From positions 6,011 to 30,717 of the forward strand of contig PMCE01000046.1 in assembly GCA_003154025.1 (NCBI GenBank): DNA of 24,707 nucleotides, in the 5' to 3' direction. Position 1 is the first letter of the stretch. Every line of letters starts with the position of its first letter. Shown piece after piece: positions 6,387 to 15,072 of this stretch. Source of the stretch: Syntrophaceae bacterium. Lineage in GTDB: Bacteria; Desulfobacterota; SM23-61. The notes below the pieces were generated by a model. That model was given only the letters and a program-made list of their open reading frames with translations. It was not told the origin of the DNA and did no database searches. A program made the position numbers and the translations under genes.

Positions 6387-9035
6387 TCAGTTCTCCGGCC
6401 TCTCCAGCTCCCGCAGGAGCTCCGATTTAATCGTGGAAATCTTCTGCTCGTCTTCGATTTTGGCCCCGCTCATATCCTGGACATAGAAAACATCGACGAC
6501 CTGATCCACCTTGGTGGAAATGCGGGCCATCCACAGATTCAAGCTCATCTCGAAGAGCTTCTGGGCAATGCGGTAAAGAAGGCCCGGACGGTCATAGGTA
6601 AAGACCTCCACTAAAGTGTAAAAGTCGGAGGTCACATTGTCCACTTCGACTCGGGGGGCGGAGCGCAGCTTGGCGTATCGGTAGAAAAGAGGGGGAACGA
6701 CTTCTTGTAGGAGTCGGTCGACCTCCACTCTCCCTTCCAGGACTTTTTTCAGGTCTTCCTGCAGCTTCGTCCACCTGCGTGGCTGAAGCAGCCCTTCTTC
6801 AATCAAGCTCTGAACCCGGAACTGATCCACGGCGATCCCATTCTCCCAGGTACTGATCTGGGCCGACAGGATATTCAGCAAATTGGCCGTGAGGACCCCG
6901 CAAATCTTGGCAAACAGGCCGGGTTCGTCACGGGCGACGACGGTAATCTCGTCTCCCCCTTCTTCCGGTTTTTCTTCTCCGTCCAGGGCCACCGTCTGCT
7001 CGGCCAGCTTTTCCGCCATGAGGATCTGTTTCCCGAGGGCCCGCGCCTCATGGACCTGGTAGTGGCGCCGGGGAATATTGACCAGATACTCCGATATCTC
7101 CGGAGGGGGAATCTGGCCTTTGACCAGCTCCATGACTTCCCTCTGGATCCCGATCACCCGCTCCTGATCTTCCTTCTGGAGTCCTTCTCCCCGGTCCAGA
7201 AGATGGAGAGTCTTGAGGAACAATTCCCGCAGCAGAGTGTCCTTCCAGGCGGTCCAGGCCGAGGGCCCCACGGCGCGGAGGTCGGCGAAAGCCAGCAGGT
7301 AGAGCATTTTCAGCCGTTCCCGGTTTCCCACCGTTTGGGCGAAACGGAAGATCAGGTTCTCATCGTTGAGGTCCCTCCGTTGGGCGATCTCCGCAAAGAT
7401 CAGATGTTCCCGCACCAAAAAGCGCAGGGTGTCGATCCTCTCTGCGGAGAGTCCGAGGCGCTCGCCGATGGATTCAGCGATCTTCTCCCCCCGGAGGGCA
7501 TGGGAGGCGCCTTCCGCCTTGCCCAGGTCATGAAGCAGGGCCGCCAGTTTCAGGAGCGGAGGGTCCTGGATCTCTCTCATCAACTGTTCGAAGAGGGGCC
7601 AGGGTTGAGGACCGTTCTTCCGTCCCAGCACCTCCAATTCCTGCACGGCATACAGGGAATGAACATCCACGGGATAGAGGTGATACCGGTCGTACTGGAT
7701 ATGACAGTGGACTCTTTCGAACTCCGGGAGGAATCGGCGCAGGAAGTCGGTCTCGTACATCTCTTCCAAAACCCGGTATAGGTGTCCGGGCTGCTCGAAG
7801 TAGGACAGAAAGGAACGGATGGATTCCGGGGACGAGCGAAACCGCTCATTCATCAGGCCCAGCTTCTGGGCGATGATCTCCTGCAGGCCGGCGCTTAATT
7901 CCATCCCGTGACGGTGGATAATATCAAAAGCCTTCCAGATCTGGAAAGGATTCCGGTCAAAGCTGTCGGAATCGGATAGGGCCAGCCTTCCATGGTACAG
8001 GAGAAACCCCGGAGCGATCTCCGGCGCCGCCTTCCGCCACCAGGTCCGGGTGGAGCCCAGAGCCTCGTTCAGGCATTTTTCCAGGATGTTCCAGGAAAGA
8101 TGGTGAATCCGAAGAGCCTGGTGGAAGTAATCTTTGAGGAAGGATTCCGTATTCCGGAGAGGGTCCTCTCCCTGGTAGCCGAGCACTTGGGCCAAAGTGG
8201 TTTGGTCCTCGAAAGAAAGCCGGTCTTCCCTCCTCCCGTGCAGGTAATGGAGTTGATCGCGAACCCGCCAGAGAAAATCCAGACCCCGGGAATAAGTCTC
8301 CCATTCTTTTTCGCTCAAAAGGCCCTGTTCGGCTATCTGCCGGGCCGACCGGAGGGAGAATTTGATTTTCGCCGCCCATAAGGCCGCATGATAATCCCGC
8401 AATCCTCCCTTCCCGTCTTTTACTTCCGGCTCCAGCACAAAGACGGAGTCCCCCAGCTTCTTATGGCGGGATTCGGCGGATTGTTGAATCTGCAGGATCA
8501 TTTCTTTTTCCCGGCCGCCTTTCAACCCCCGGGAGAACTCTTCTTCCCAATGGAGGAAGGCCCCTTTGTCCCCGGCCATCCAGCGCGCATCCAAGAAGGA
8601 GAGGAGGAGGTCCAGTTCTTTTTGGGCCGCCTTCCAGCTTTCCTTGGAAGTCTGCACGGTATAGCCTACGGTGAGCCCCCAATCCCAAAGAGGATGGAGG
8701 ATGGTTTTCACCCAAGATCCCAGCTCCTTTCCTTTGCCCGGAAGATGGAGAAAAAAAAGATCGATATCCGAGAAGGGGTTGAGTTCTTCCCTTCCATACC
8801 CGCCCATGGCCAGGAGCGCGACTCCCTCCCCGGGTTCTTTCTCTCCCTGCGGCCGGGAGGCCCTCTTCCAGAGGCGTCGGATCACATTATCCATCAACGC
8901 CGATCGGCTCTGGCCCATCTCTGCCCCGGAGGCCCCCTCTCCATGCCGCTTCTTCAGCCATTCCTGGCCGGTGCGGAGAAATCTCTCAATATCTTCAAGG
9001 CTATCTATGGTTTGGTCCAATGCCATCTGATCCAT
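6387..9035 (-). CDS. glnD: Bifunctional PII uridylyltransferase / uridylyl-removing enzyme
   Basis: Primary glutamine sensor: it uridylylates PII proteins when glutamine is low and removes UMP when it is high. The 882-residue length is usual for the family. Domain order: nucleotidyltransferase with MGGYGREELNPFSDIDLFF (about 77-95, Asp90 and Asp92); the GlnD linker; an HD hydrolase domain around LKLAALLHDLGK (His502, Asp503); and two C-terminal ACT domains, the first beginning EITVVARDEPGLFAKICGVL and the second VEVFTYDRPGLLYRIAQKLF. The start is an ATG at 9035, with another ATG three codons on; neither has a strong ribosome-binding site. It lies 78 nt after glnK1, a natural partnership because both GlnK proteins keep the target tyrosine. 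Confidence 0.95.
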   Translation of the reverse strand: MDQMALDQTIDSLEDIERFLRTGQEWLKKRHGEGASGAEMGQSRSALMDNVIRRLWKRASRPQGEKEPGEGVALLAMGGYGREELNPFSDIDLFFLHLPGKGKELGSWVKTILHPLWDWGLTVGYTVQTSKESWKAAQKELDLLLSFLDARWMAGDKGAFLHWEEEFSRGLKGGREKEMILQIQQSAESRHKKLGDSVFVLEPEVKDGKGGLRDYHAALWAAKIKFSLRSARQIAEQGLLSEKEWETYSRGLDFLWRVRDQLHYLHGRREDRLSFEDQTTLAQVLGYQGEDPLRNTESFLKDYFHQALRIHHLSWNILEKCLNEALGSTRTWWRKAAPEIAPGFLLYHGRLALSDSDSFDRNPFQIWKAFDIIHRHGMELSAGLQEIIAQKLGLMNERFRSSPESIRSFLSYFEQPGHLYRVLEEMYETDFLRRFLPEFERVHCHIQYDRYHLYPVDVHSLYAVQELEVLGRKNGPQPWPLFEQLMREIQDPPLLKLAALLHDLGKAEGASHALRGEKIAESIGERLGLSAERIDTLRFLVREHLIFAEIAQRRDLNDENLIFRFAQTVGNRERLKMLYLLAFADLRAVGPSAWTAWKDTLLRELFLKTLHLLDRGEGLQKEDQERVIGIQREVMELVKGQIPPPEISEYLVNIPRRHYQVHEARALGKQILMAEKLAEQTVALDGEEKPEEGGDEITVVARDEPGLFAKICGVLTANLLNILSAQISTWENGIAVDQFRVQSLIEEGLLQPRRWTKLQEDLKKVLEGRVEVDRLLQEVVPPLFYRYAKLRSAPRVEVDNVTSDFYTLVEVFTYDRPGLLYRIAQKLFEMSLNLWMARISTKVDQVVDVFYVQDMSGAKIEDEQKISTIKSELLRELERPEN

Positions 9036-9059
9036 CTCATAAAATGCGCAGCGGATAAG

Positions 9060-9107
9060 GTTCGAGGTTTCTTTTTGCTCTCGTGCCCCGGGCCTCTGGC
9101 CTCGAAC
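9060..9107 (-). other. Inverted repeat in the glnK1-glnD spacer
   Basis: Eight-base perfect arms GTTCGAGG (9060-9067) and CCTCGAAC (9100-9107) enclose 32 nt that contain further GC-rich complementarity. The element fills the 78-nt gap between glnK1 and glnD. There is no U-run, so a processing or partial-termination role is only a guess. Confidence 0.4.
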
Positions 9108-9113
9108 TTGTTT

Positions 9114-9545
<432 letters not shown>

Positions 9546-9549
<4 letters not shown>

Positions 9550-10922
9550 TAGTTGTACCCCGTCTCGTTGTGCTGGGTTAGATCCAAGCCGCTGTCTTCC
9601 TCTTCTTCGTTCAACCTCAAGCCCATCGCCCAGCCCAGTCCTTTCAACAGAATAAAGGTTACCACAAAGGCATAGGCCATGGTGGCCAAAACTGCCAGGG
9701 CTTGAATCCCAAGCAGGTCCGCATTTCCCCAGAGCAGGCCGTTATTGCCCGCCTCATTGACTTCTTTCGTGGCCAAGAGCCCGATGGCCAGAGCCCCCCA
9801 GATACCGCCCACTCCATGGATTCCCACCACATCAAGGCTATCATCATAACGGAATTTATTCTTGGCGAATACCCCCACGTAACAGAAAACCCCCGCCGTG
9901 AGCCCGATGAACAAGGCCGCCAGGGGGGTCACGAACCCCGAAGCGGGAGTTATGGTGGCCAATCCGGCCACGGCTCCGCTGGCCACTCCCAGGGTGGTGG
10001 GTTTCCCCTTGTACGCCCATTCCACCAGGACCCAGGAAAGAGCCCCCGCGGCGGCAGCGAGGTGGGTCACCACAAAGGCGCTTGTGCTCAACATTCCGGA
10101 CGAAATCGCGCTGCCCGCATTGAACCCAAACCATCCGAACCAGAGAATTCCGGTCCCCATGAGGGTCATGGGCAAACTGTGGGGCGCCATGGATTCCATC
10201 CCGTACCCTTTTCGTCTCCCCACCAGAACAGCCGCCGCCAGCGCCGAAACTCCGGAGCTGAGATGCACGACAATCCCCCCCGCAAAGTCAAGCCCTCCCA
10301 TCTTGCGAATCCATCCCCCCATCCCCCAGACCCAGTGAGCGATGGGGTCATACACGAGTGTACTCCACAGCAGCGTGAAAATAAAGAAGGTGCTGAATTT
10401 CATCCGTTCGGCAATGGCCCCCATGAGCAACGCCGGGGTAATGACCGCAAACATGCCCTGGTAGATCATGAACGCCTGATGGGGGACGGTCGCGGCGTAA
10501 TCCGGATTGGGGGCCAACCCCACTCCCCTCAGTCCCAGCCAGGAGAGGTCCCCGATGATTCCTCCCACCGTGGGGCCAAAGGCGAGGCTGTACCCGAAGA
10601 AGGCCCACTGAACGCTGATCAGCGCGATCACCATGAAACTCTGCATGATCGTCCCCAGAACATTCTTGGTGCGAACCATCCCTCCATAGAAGAGGGCCAG
10701 CCCGGGCGTCATCAGCATCACCAGGGCCGCCGACATGAGGATCCAAGCCGTATCTGCGGCGTCGATCTTTCCCGTCGGGGAAGCCGTGGAAGCGGGTTGA
10801 ATCGCCGCGGCCTCCTCCACCTTCGCCGGGGCCAATGTTTTGAGGGCCGCGGGGTCTTCAGCCATTCCGATGCCGGTCGCCAGACATAGGAGAATCCCCA
10901 TGACCAAGATGCCTTTCTTCAT
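9546..10922 (-). CDS. amtB: Ammonium transporter AmtB (copy 1)
   Basis: Inner-membrane ammonium channel, 458 residues. A signal peptide of about 21 residues (MKKGILVMGILLCLATGIGMA) is followed by a ~35-residue Ala/Pro-rich periplasmic stretch and then the Amt core from about residue 57. The pore-lining twin histidines are seen at His220 (LDFAGGIVVHLSSG) and His369 (VVGIHGVGGIWG). The C-terminal tail (GLRLNEEEEDSGLDLTQH) is the cytosolic region that interacts with GlnK in this family. The ATG at 10922 follows GGGGAGGT. A TGGCAC-type sigma54 promoter lies about 55-70 nt upstream. It is closely related to amtB copy 2 along its whole length and has its own glnK behind it. Confidence 0.96.
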
Positions 10923-10974
10923 AAATACCTCCCCAAGGTTGCCGGATTCGCACCTGCATCCTGGTCAGGGGATA

Positions 10975-10990
10975 ATCAACCGGCGTGCCA
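10975..10990 (-). promoter_or_regulatory. Sigma54-type promoter of amtB1-glnK1, variant -12
   Basis: The minus-strand bases TGGCACGCCGGTTGAT match TGGCAC-N5-TTGCW perfectly at -24 and at spacing, with A in place of C in the -12 element. The same TTGA variant occurs before amtB2. The predicted start is near 10965, leaving about 43 nt of leader. A weak NtrC-like dyad, TGCGCA-N5-TGGGCA, lies about 105 bp upstream at 11095-11111 (11 of 17 consensus positions). Confidence 0.6.
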
Positions 10991-11130
10991 AATTTTCAAG
11001 GAGCCCAAAAATTGATCAAAATGAATAAAATCGGAAAGTTAATTTTTGAAGGACAGAGATGCTTTTTGCTCCGCCTGCTGATTTTTACGCTGACTGCGCA
11101 AAGACTGGGCAGGATGGCACACCCTTTTTA

Positions 11131-11192
11131 ATTGCGCATTGGAAATTGCGCATTGCGCATAAAAAAAGCGAAAACAATGCGAAATGCGCAAT
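11131..11192. repeat. Inverted heptanucleotide-repeat hairpin downstream of glnK2
   Basis: Units ATTGCGC, ATTGGAA, ATTGCGC, ATTGCGC (11131-11158) face AATGCGA and AATGCGC (11176-11189). ATTGCGCATTGCGCAT (11145-11160) pairs with 11177-11192 over 16 positions with one mismatch. The hairpin starts 7 nt after the glnK2 stop and could act as a 3' stabiliser or terminator. Confidence 0.75.
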
Positions 11193-11198
11193 CGTATT

Positions 11199-11549
<351 letters not shown>

Positions 11550-11632
11550 CTAAATTGCGAATTTCGAATTGCGGATTGTAAATTGAAAGAAGGCAAAAAT
11601 GCGCAATTCCAAATTTACAATTCGCAATTTAG
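11550..11632. repeat. Inverted arms of heptanucleotide repeats in the amtB2-glnK2 spacer
   Basis: Left-arm units AATTGCG, AATTTCG, AATTGCG, GATTGTA and AATTGAA (11553-11587) face right-arm units such as AATTCCA, AATTTAC and AATTCGC (11598-11632). CTAAATTGCGAATT (11550-11563) is a perfect 14-base complement of 11619-11632, and ATTGTAAATT pairs with AATTTACAAT inside it. The right arm includes the amtB2 stop codon, as in the paralogous amtB1-glnK1 spacer. Confidence 0.8.
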
Positions 11633-13005
11633 AAGTTGTATCCCGTTTCGCTGTGCTGGCTCAAGTCCAGCCCCATCTCTTCATCTTCCTCGCTTACTCG
11701 CAAGCCCATGGTCCAGTCCAGGACTTTCAGGAGAATCAGGGTCACGACAAACGCATAAACCCAGGTCACCAGCACTGCCACCACCTGCACCCCGAACAAA
11801 CCCGGGTGTCCGAAGAAGAGGCCATTGTCCCCGGCATCATTGATCACTTTGGATGCGAAGAGCCCCGTGGCCAGAGCCCCCCAGGTGCCCCCGACTCCGT
11901 GCACTCCCACCACATCCAAGCTGTCGTCATACCCAAAGCGGTTTTTCCCCATGACTCCCGCGTAGCAGAGAATTCCTGCGACCAGCCCGATGATCAAGGC
12001 GGAGATCGGGCCTACGAAGCCGGAACCCGGGGTGATGGCCACCAGCCCTGCCACCGCTCCGCTCGCTGCCCCCAAGGTTGTGGGTTTCCCCCTGTAAATC
12101 CATTCGGCTGCCGGCCAGGAAAGGGCCGCCGCCGCGGTGGCGATGTGGGTTACCACGAAGGCACTGGTGCTGAGTTTTCCGGCGGCAATGGCGCTTCCGG
12201 CATTAAAACCAAACCACCCAAACCAGAGGATGGCGGCTCCCAAAATGGTCATGGGAAGGTTATGGGGTCCCATGGGATCCCGGCCGAACCCCTTTCTCTT
12301 TCCCACCAGAAGAGCCGCAGCCAGAGCCGATATGCCCGAACTGATGTGGACGACGGTACCCCCCGCAAAATCCAGGGCCCCCATCGCCCGGATCCACCCT
12401 CCCACTCCCCAGACCCAGTGGGCAATGGGATCATAGACCAAGGTGGCCCACAGAAGGGTGAAGACGATGAAGGTCTTGAACTTCATCCGTTCGGCAATCG
12501 CTCCGGTAATCAATGCCGGCGTGATGATGGCAAACATGGCCTGGTAAATCATGAAAGCCTGATGGGGGATCGTAGCCGCGTAGTCCGGGTAAGGGTCCAG
12601 GCCCACCCCGTTCAACCCGAACCAGGAAAGGTTCCCGATGATGCCTCCTACATCGGGGCCAAAAGCCAGACTGTACCCCCAGAGGATCCACTGAATGGTA
12701 ATGAGAGCGATGATGATGAAGCTTTGCATGATCGTTCCCAGCACATTCTTCGTCCGGACCATGCCCCCATAAAAGAGTCCCAGTCCCGGCGTCATCAGCA
12801 AAACCAGAGCTGCCGACGCCAGCATCCAGGCCGTATCTCCGCTGTCAACCTTCGGCACTCCCGCGGGGGTAGGAGGCGCTGCCTTGGCCTGTTCCCCGGC
12901 CGCGGGAGGGGCAATTTCCACTTTGGGTTTCTCCTGGGCAAAGGTCAAGACCGCTGGTCCAATCAGGGCCATCGTCACGATTACGGCAATAAAGATTCTC
13001 TTCAT
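11629..13005 (-). CDS. amtB: Ammonium transporter AmtB (copy 2)
   Basis: A 458-residue Amt channel, the same length as copy 1. A signal peptide (MKRIFIAVIVTMALIGPAVLTFA) leads into a Pro/Ala/Lys-rich periplasmic linker, then the core from about residue 57. The twin pore histidines lie near positions 220 (LDFAGGTVVHISSG) and 369 (VVGVHGVGGTWG). The tail GLRVSEEDEEMGLDLSQH is the probable GlnK-docking region. The ATG at 13005 overlaps the stop of a small upstream ORF (ATGA) and has AAGGAGG about 6 nt upstream. It heads the first of two tandem amtB-glnK units. A TGGCAC-type promoter at 13273-13258 and an NtrC-like site at 13462-13478 fit nitrogen control. Confidence 0.96.
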   Translation of the reverse strand: MKRIFIAVIVTMALIGPAVLTFAQEKPKVEIAPPAAGEQAKAAPPTPAGVPKVDSGDTAWMLASAALVLLMTPGLGLFYGGMVRTKNVLGTIMQSFIIIALITIQWILWGYSLAFGPDVGGIIGNLSWFGLNGVGLDPYPDYAATIPHQAFMIYQAMFAIITPALITGAIAERMKFKTFIVFTLLWATLVYDPIAHWVWGVGGWIRAMGALDFAGGTVVHISSGISALAAALLVGKRKGFGRDPMGPHNLPMTILGAAILWFGWFGFNAGSAIAAGKLSTSAFVVTHIATAAAALSWPAAEWIYRGKPTTLGAASGAVAGLVAITPGSGFVGPISALIIGLVAGILCYAGVMGKNRFGYDDSLDVVGVHGVGGTWGALATGLFASKVINDAGDNGLFFGHPGLFGVQVVAVLVTWVYAFVVTLILLKVLDWTMGLRVSEEDEEMGLDLSQHSETGYNF

Positions 13006-13136
13006 AAATCCCTCCTTATATTCCCTGCTTCGGCTGCTGGTGTGGTCTCCGTCTTAAGCTCTTGGCCCCCCGCATTCATGGCCGATGTGAACGTCAAAAA
13101 AATCGCCAGACTCAAGCCCCATAATCCTTTTTTCAT
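13002..13136 (-). CDS. Small signal-peptide-like protein, translationally coupled to amtB2
   Basis: A 44-residue ORF, not recognised. It starts MKKGLWGLSLAIFLTFTSAM, a textbook positive plus hydrophobic signal sequence with a plausible cleavage site near Ala19 or Ala22. A short polar tail (QELKTETTPAAEAG) follows. The ATG has GGGAG about 9 nt upstream and the stop overlaps the amtB2 start in an ATGA junction. Possible readings are a small periplasmic or membrane peptide associated with AmtB, a leader ORF that tunes amtB2 translation, or the relic of a longer secreted protein. The signal peptide resembles the AmtB signal peptides in style, so partial duplication of an amtB 5' end is also possible. 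The coding call is moderate. Confidence 0.55.
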   Translation of the reverse strand: MKKGLWGLSLAIFLTFTSAMNAGGQELKTETTPAAEAGNIRRDL

Positions 13137-13228
13137 TTCTCTTCTCCCTCGTCGGGGAATTTTCCATCCTTCCTTGAGGGAACGAATTCTGAGTCATGAG
13201 CACCCGGACGCATTTTCCTAATCGCCAT
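13133..13228 (-). CDS. Possible 31-residue leader ORF upstream of the small signal-peptide ORF
   Basis: An ATG at 13228 with AAGGGA about 8 nt upstream opens a 31-codon frame rich in charged residues (MAIRKMRPGAHDSEF...). Its stop overlaps the next start (ATGA), making an apparent chain of three coupled ORFs into amtB2. It lies wholly inside the predicted leader transcribed from the 13273-13258 promoter. It has no recognisable domain and could be chance. Confidence 0.25.
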   Translation of the reverse strand: MAIRKMRPGAHDSEFVPSRKDGKFPDEGEEK

Positions 13229-13257
13229 TCCATTCCCTTGATTCTTTGGGAATGCTA

Positions 13258-13273
13258 TTCAACTCTTGTGCCA
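13258..13273 (-). promoter_or_regulatory. Sigma54-type promoter of amtB2-glnK2, variant -12
   Basis: The minus-strand bases TGGCACAAGAGTTGAA have a perfect -24 element and spacing; the -12 reads TTGA instead of TTGC, the same substitution as at amtB1. The start would be near 13247, giving a leader of about 110 nt before the small ORF at 13136. Confidence 0.55.
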
Positions 13274-13461
13274 GAGGATCCCTTTTCCGGGTCCATGATG
13301 GAATCGCTGAAAAATCATAGAATTATGGAAGTGGGCGGGAAAAGAAACCACCGGGAGGAATGCTGAATTTTCGTCTGCCGACTGGGCGACGGATCGCCTG
13401 CCGGGACCGATAGATCAACAATAACCAAAATTTATTCGCGGGTGTTGACTCTTAACCAGTC

Positions 13462-13478
13462 TGGGCAAAAATGGTGCA
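13462..13478. promoter_or_regulatory. Candidate NtrC-type enhancer site
   Basis: TGGGCAAAAATGGTGCA matches 14 of 17 positions of the enteric NtrC consensus TGCACCAAAATGGTGCA, with one half-site perfect. It lies about 190 bp upstream of the -24 element of the amtB2 promoter, a normal enhancer distance. It also sits 147 bp before the plus-strand Fe-S regulator gene, so it could serve either direction. Confidence 0.4.
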
Positions 13479-13546
13479 GGAGGGTGCGAAAAGGCCGAAT
13501 TTATCATTGACGAAAATTCTAAAAGTTAGTAGGTTTAAAACTCGTG

Positions 13547-13567
13547 AAGGCCTTCTGGCCTTTTTTT
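13547..13567 (+). terminator. Intrinsic terminator or attenuator in the leader of the winged-helix/Fe-S gene
   Basis: AAGGCC-TTCT-GGCCTT is a 6-bp stem with a tetraloop, followed by a run of T (13561-13567), on the plus strand. It stands about 60 nt before the chosen start (13625) of the downstream gene and after any promoter near 13445. It could attenuate that gene's transcription. It also argues against the in-frame GTG at 13544 as the real start. Confidence 0.5.
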
Positions 13568-13624
13568 CTTCCTACGGAAGAGGAAGGTCAAGAAGAAAAG
13601 AATCGGACTGCAGGAGAAAATAGA

Positions 13625-14620
13625 ATGACAGCCTCAAGTCTCTACCAGGAGCTTTCCAAGATGCTGGGAGCTCCTGATTCCAAGATTCTTCCCCGGATCA
13701 TAGAGGAGATCGCGGATGAACGAGAGATCCGGTTGCTCATGGCCGCCTTCCCGCCGGCCACTCTCTCCGAGCTATCGGCAAAGACGGACATCGCCGAAGA
13801 AGTCCTCCAGGTCATGGTCGAAGATCTTTTTCGGAAAGGCCTCCTTTTCCATTCTAAAAAGGAAGGCCAACTCCGCTACTACCGGGTCAAATCGGTTCCC
13901 CAGTTTCACGACAGTTCGGTCCTCTGGAAGGGGGCCACGCGTCAGTTCCTTCATCTCTGGAAGGAGTACACGGCCAAAGAATGGCCGGACTTCGGGAAGG
14001 TCATTGAAGCCTTTCTTCCCAAGCCGGCGACCCGGGTCATCCCCGTAGGAGCTACCATTGAATCCAAGGCCAAGGTTTTGGCCCTGGAGGATGTGCGCGA
14101 GATCGTGAACCAGGCCCGCCAGCTGGCGGTGACCCCCTGCACTTGCCGCGTGGTGGACGGAAAGTGCGGGAAACCCGTGGAGGTGTGCATCCAGGTCAAC
14201 CGGGCCGCGGACTACTGCCTTCAGCGGGGAACGGGTCGGGCCATCTCCAAGGAGGAGGCCATCCGCATCCTCCATATGGCGGAAAAAGAAGGCCTCGTCC
14301 ACATCGTGGACAACCGGCAGAAGGTGGATCACATCATCTGCAATTGCTGCCGGGATTGCTGCATCAACTGGCGCCTTCCCAACCGTCATAAGCTCGTTGC
14401 CCCCAGCCGTTTTCTGGCGGTGGTCAACGGGGAAGAATGTATCGGCTGTCAGGCGTGCCTGGACCGATGCATCTTCGACGCCATCCGCATGGAAGGGGAT
14501 GAGCCCAAGGCTCAGATCGTTCCGGAGAAATGCGTAGGGTGCGGGGTCTGCACGATTACCTGCCCCACGGAAGCCATCCTCATGAAAGAAGTGAGACCGC
14601 CGGAGGTCATCCCGGTATAG
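13625..14620 (+). CDS. Winged-helix / multi-cysteine ferredoxin-domain protein
   Basis: The only confident plus-strand gene, 331 residues. Residues 20-90 look like a winged-helix DNA-binding domain (ATLSELSAKTDIAEEVLQVMVEDL, then a wing-like KKEGQLRYYRV). The middle has cysteine motifs CTCRVVDGKCGKPVEVC (172, 174, 181, 188) and CNCCRDCC (239-246). The C-terminus has two ferredoxin [4Fe-4S] motifs, CIGCQACLDRC (272-282) and CVGCGVCTITCP (303-313). The ATG at 13625 has AGGAG about 9 nt upstream. A redox- or Fe-S-responsive transcription regulator is a reasonable reading, but an electron carrier with a protein-binding wing is possible. It runs opposite to amtB2 and converges on the small gene at 14744-14977. 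A terminator-like hairpin sits in its leader. Confidence 0.8.
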   Translation: MTASSLYQELSKMLGAPDSKILPRIIEEIADEREIRLLMAAFPPATLSELSAKTDIAEEVLQVMVEDLFRKGLLFHSKKEGQLRYYRVKSVPQFHDSSVLWKGATRQFLHLWKEYTAKEWPDFGKVIEAFLPKPATRVIPVGATIESKAKVLALEDVREIVNQARQLAVTPCTCRVVDGKCGKPVEVCIQVNRAADYCLQRGTGRAISKEEAIRILHMAEKEGLVHIVDNRQKVDHIICNCCRDCCINWRLPNRHKLVAPSRFLAVVNGEECIGCQACLDRCIFDAIRMEGDEPKAQIVPEKCVGCGVCTITCPTEAILMKEVRPPEVIPV

Positions 14621-14743
14621 TTCGCGGCTGGCCGGAGAACGCTGCCCCGTGTCCGTAGTGAGTGGGGGGAGAAAAAGGAAAAGGGGCGGAGTGAGAGAAG
14701 CTAGAAATCCGGAGGGTCTTTCCGCCGCTTCGTCGTCATCTTC

Positions 14744-14977
14744 TCAAGGTCTTTTCACTTCCGCTAGATCCTCGGCCATGGGCGTTTCTCCGCTCTTTTG
14801 TCTGGACGTTAGGGCCAGCAGTTCTAACAACCCCTTGAGGTATACGTCTTTGACGGGGCTGATCACCTTTTTGATTACCTCCCCAGGCTCCACCTGAATG
14901 CCCATGAGGCCCAGTTCCTTAAAGGTGACCAGGAATAGATCATCAAAGATTTTAGCGGCCTCTTTATGAAGATCCAT
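14744..14977 (-). CDS. Small hypothetical protein, 77 residues
   Basis: Not recognised. The protein is acidic-amphipathic with a regular helix-like pattern (KEAAKIFDDLFLVTFKELGL, then VIKKVISPVKDVYLKGLLELL) and a polar tail; there is no signal peptide or cysteine. The ATG at 14977 has GAAAGAG nearby. The gene follows the hairpin terminator at 15004-15059, so it probably has its own promoter, and it converges with the winged-helix/Fe-S gene. The ORF overlapping it on the plus strand is basic and repetitive, which favours this strand. Confidence 0.5.
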   Translation of the reverse strand: MDLHKEAAKIFDDLFLVTFKELGLMGIQVEPGEVIKKVISPVKDVYLKGLLELLALTSRQKSGETPMAEDLAEVKRP

Positions 14978-15003
14978 ACTCTTTCAACCCCCGGGCGAAA
15001 AAT

Positions 15004-15059
15004 AAAAAAGGCATAACCTGCTTTCCATCTCTTTCAGGGAGATGAATCGGCTATGCCTT
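15004..15059 (-). terminator. Two-stem intrinsic terminator after the kinase/regulator remnant
   Basis: Read on the minus strand, the outer arms AAGGCATA (15059-15052) and TATGCCTT (15015-15008) enclose a second hairpin, CATCTC-loop-GAGATG (15044-15026). A U-rich run (TTTTTTATT) follows. It most likely ends the minus-strand operon that stops at 15073. The internal stem makes it more elaborate than a standard terminator. Confidence 0.6.
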
Positions 15060-15072
15060 CAACTTGCAGACC

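Noticed and set aside
11115..11130. Plus-strand TGGCAC as a sigma54 promoter
   Set aside because: The -24 block is present but the -12 position reads TTTTA with no G/C, and it points away from any plus-strand gene.
13544..13624. Longer start (GTG at 13544) for the winged-helix/Fe-S protein
   Set aside because: The stretch contains a terminator-like hairpin with a T-run and encodes a low-complexity segment. The ATG at 13625 has AGGAG at good spacing.
14649..14897. Plus-strand ORF of 82 codons after the Fe-S regulator gene
   Set aside because: Basic and serine-rich composition with no convincing ribosome-binding site; the opposite frame at 14977-14744 looks more protein-like.
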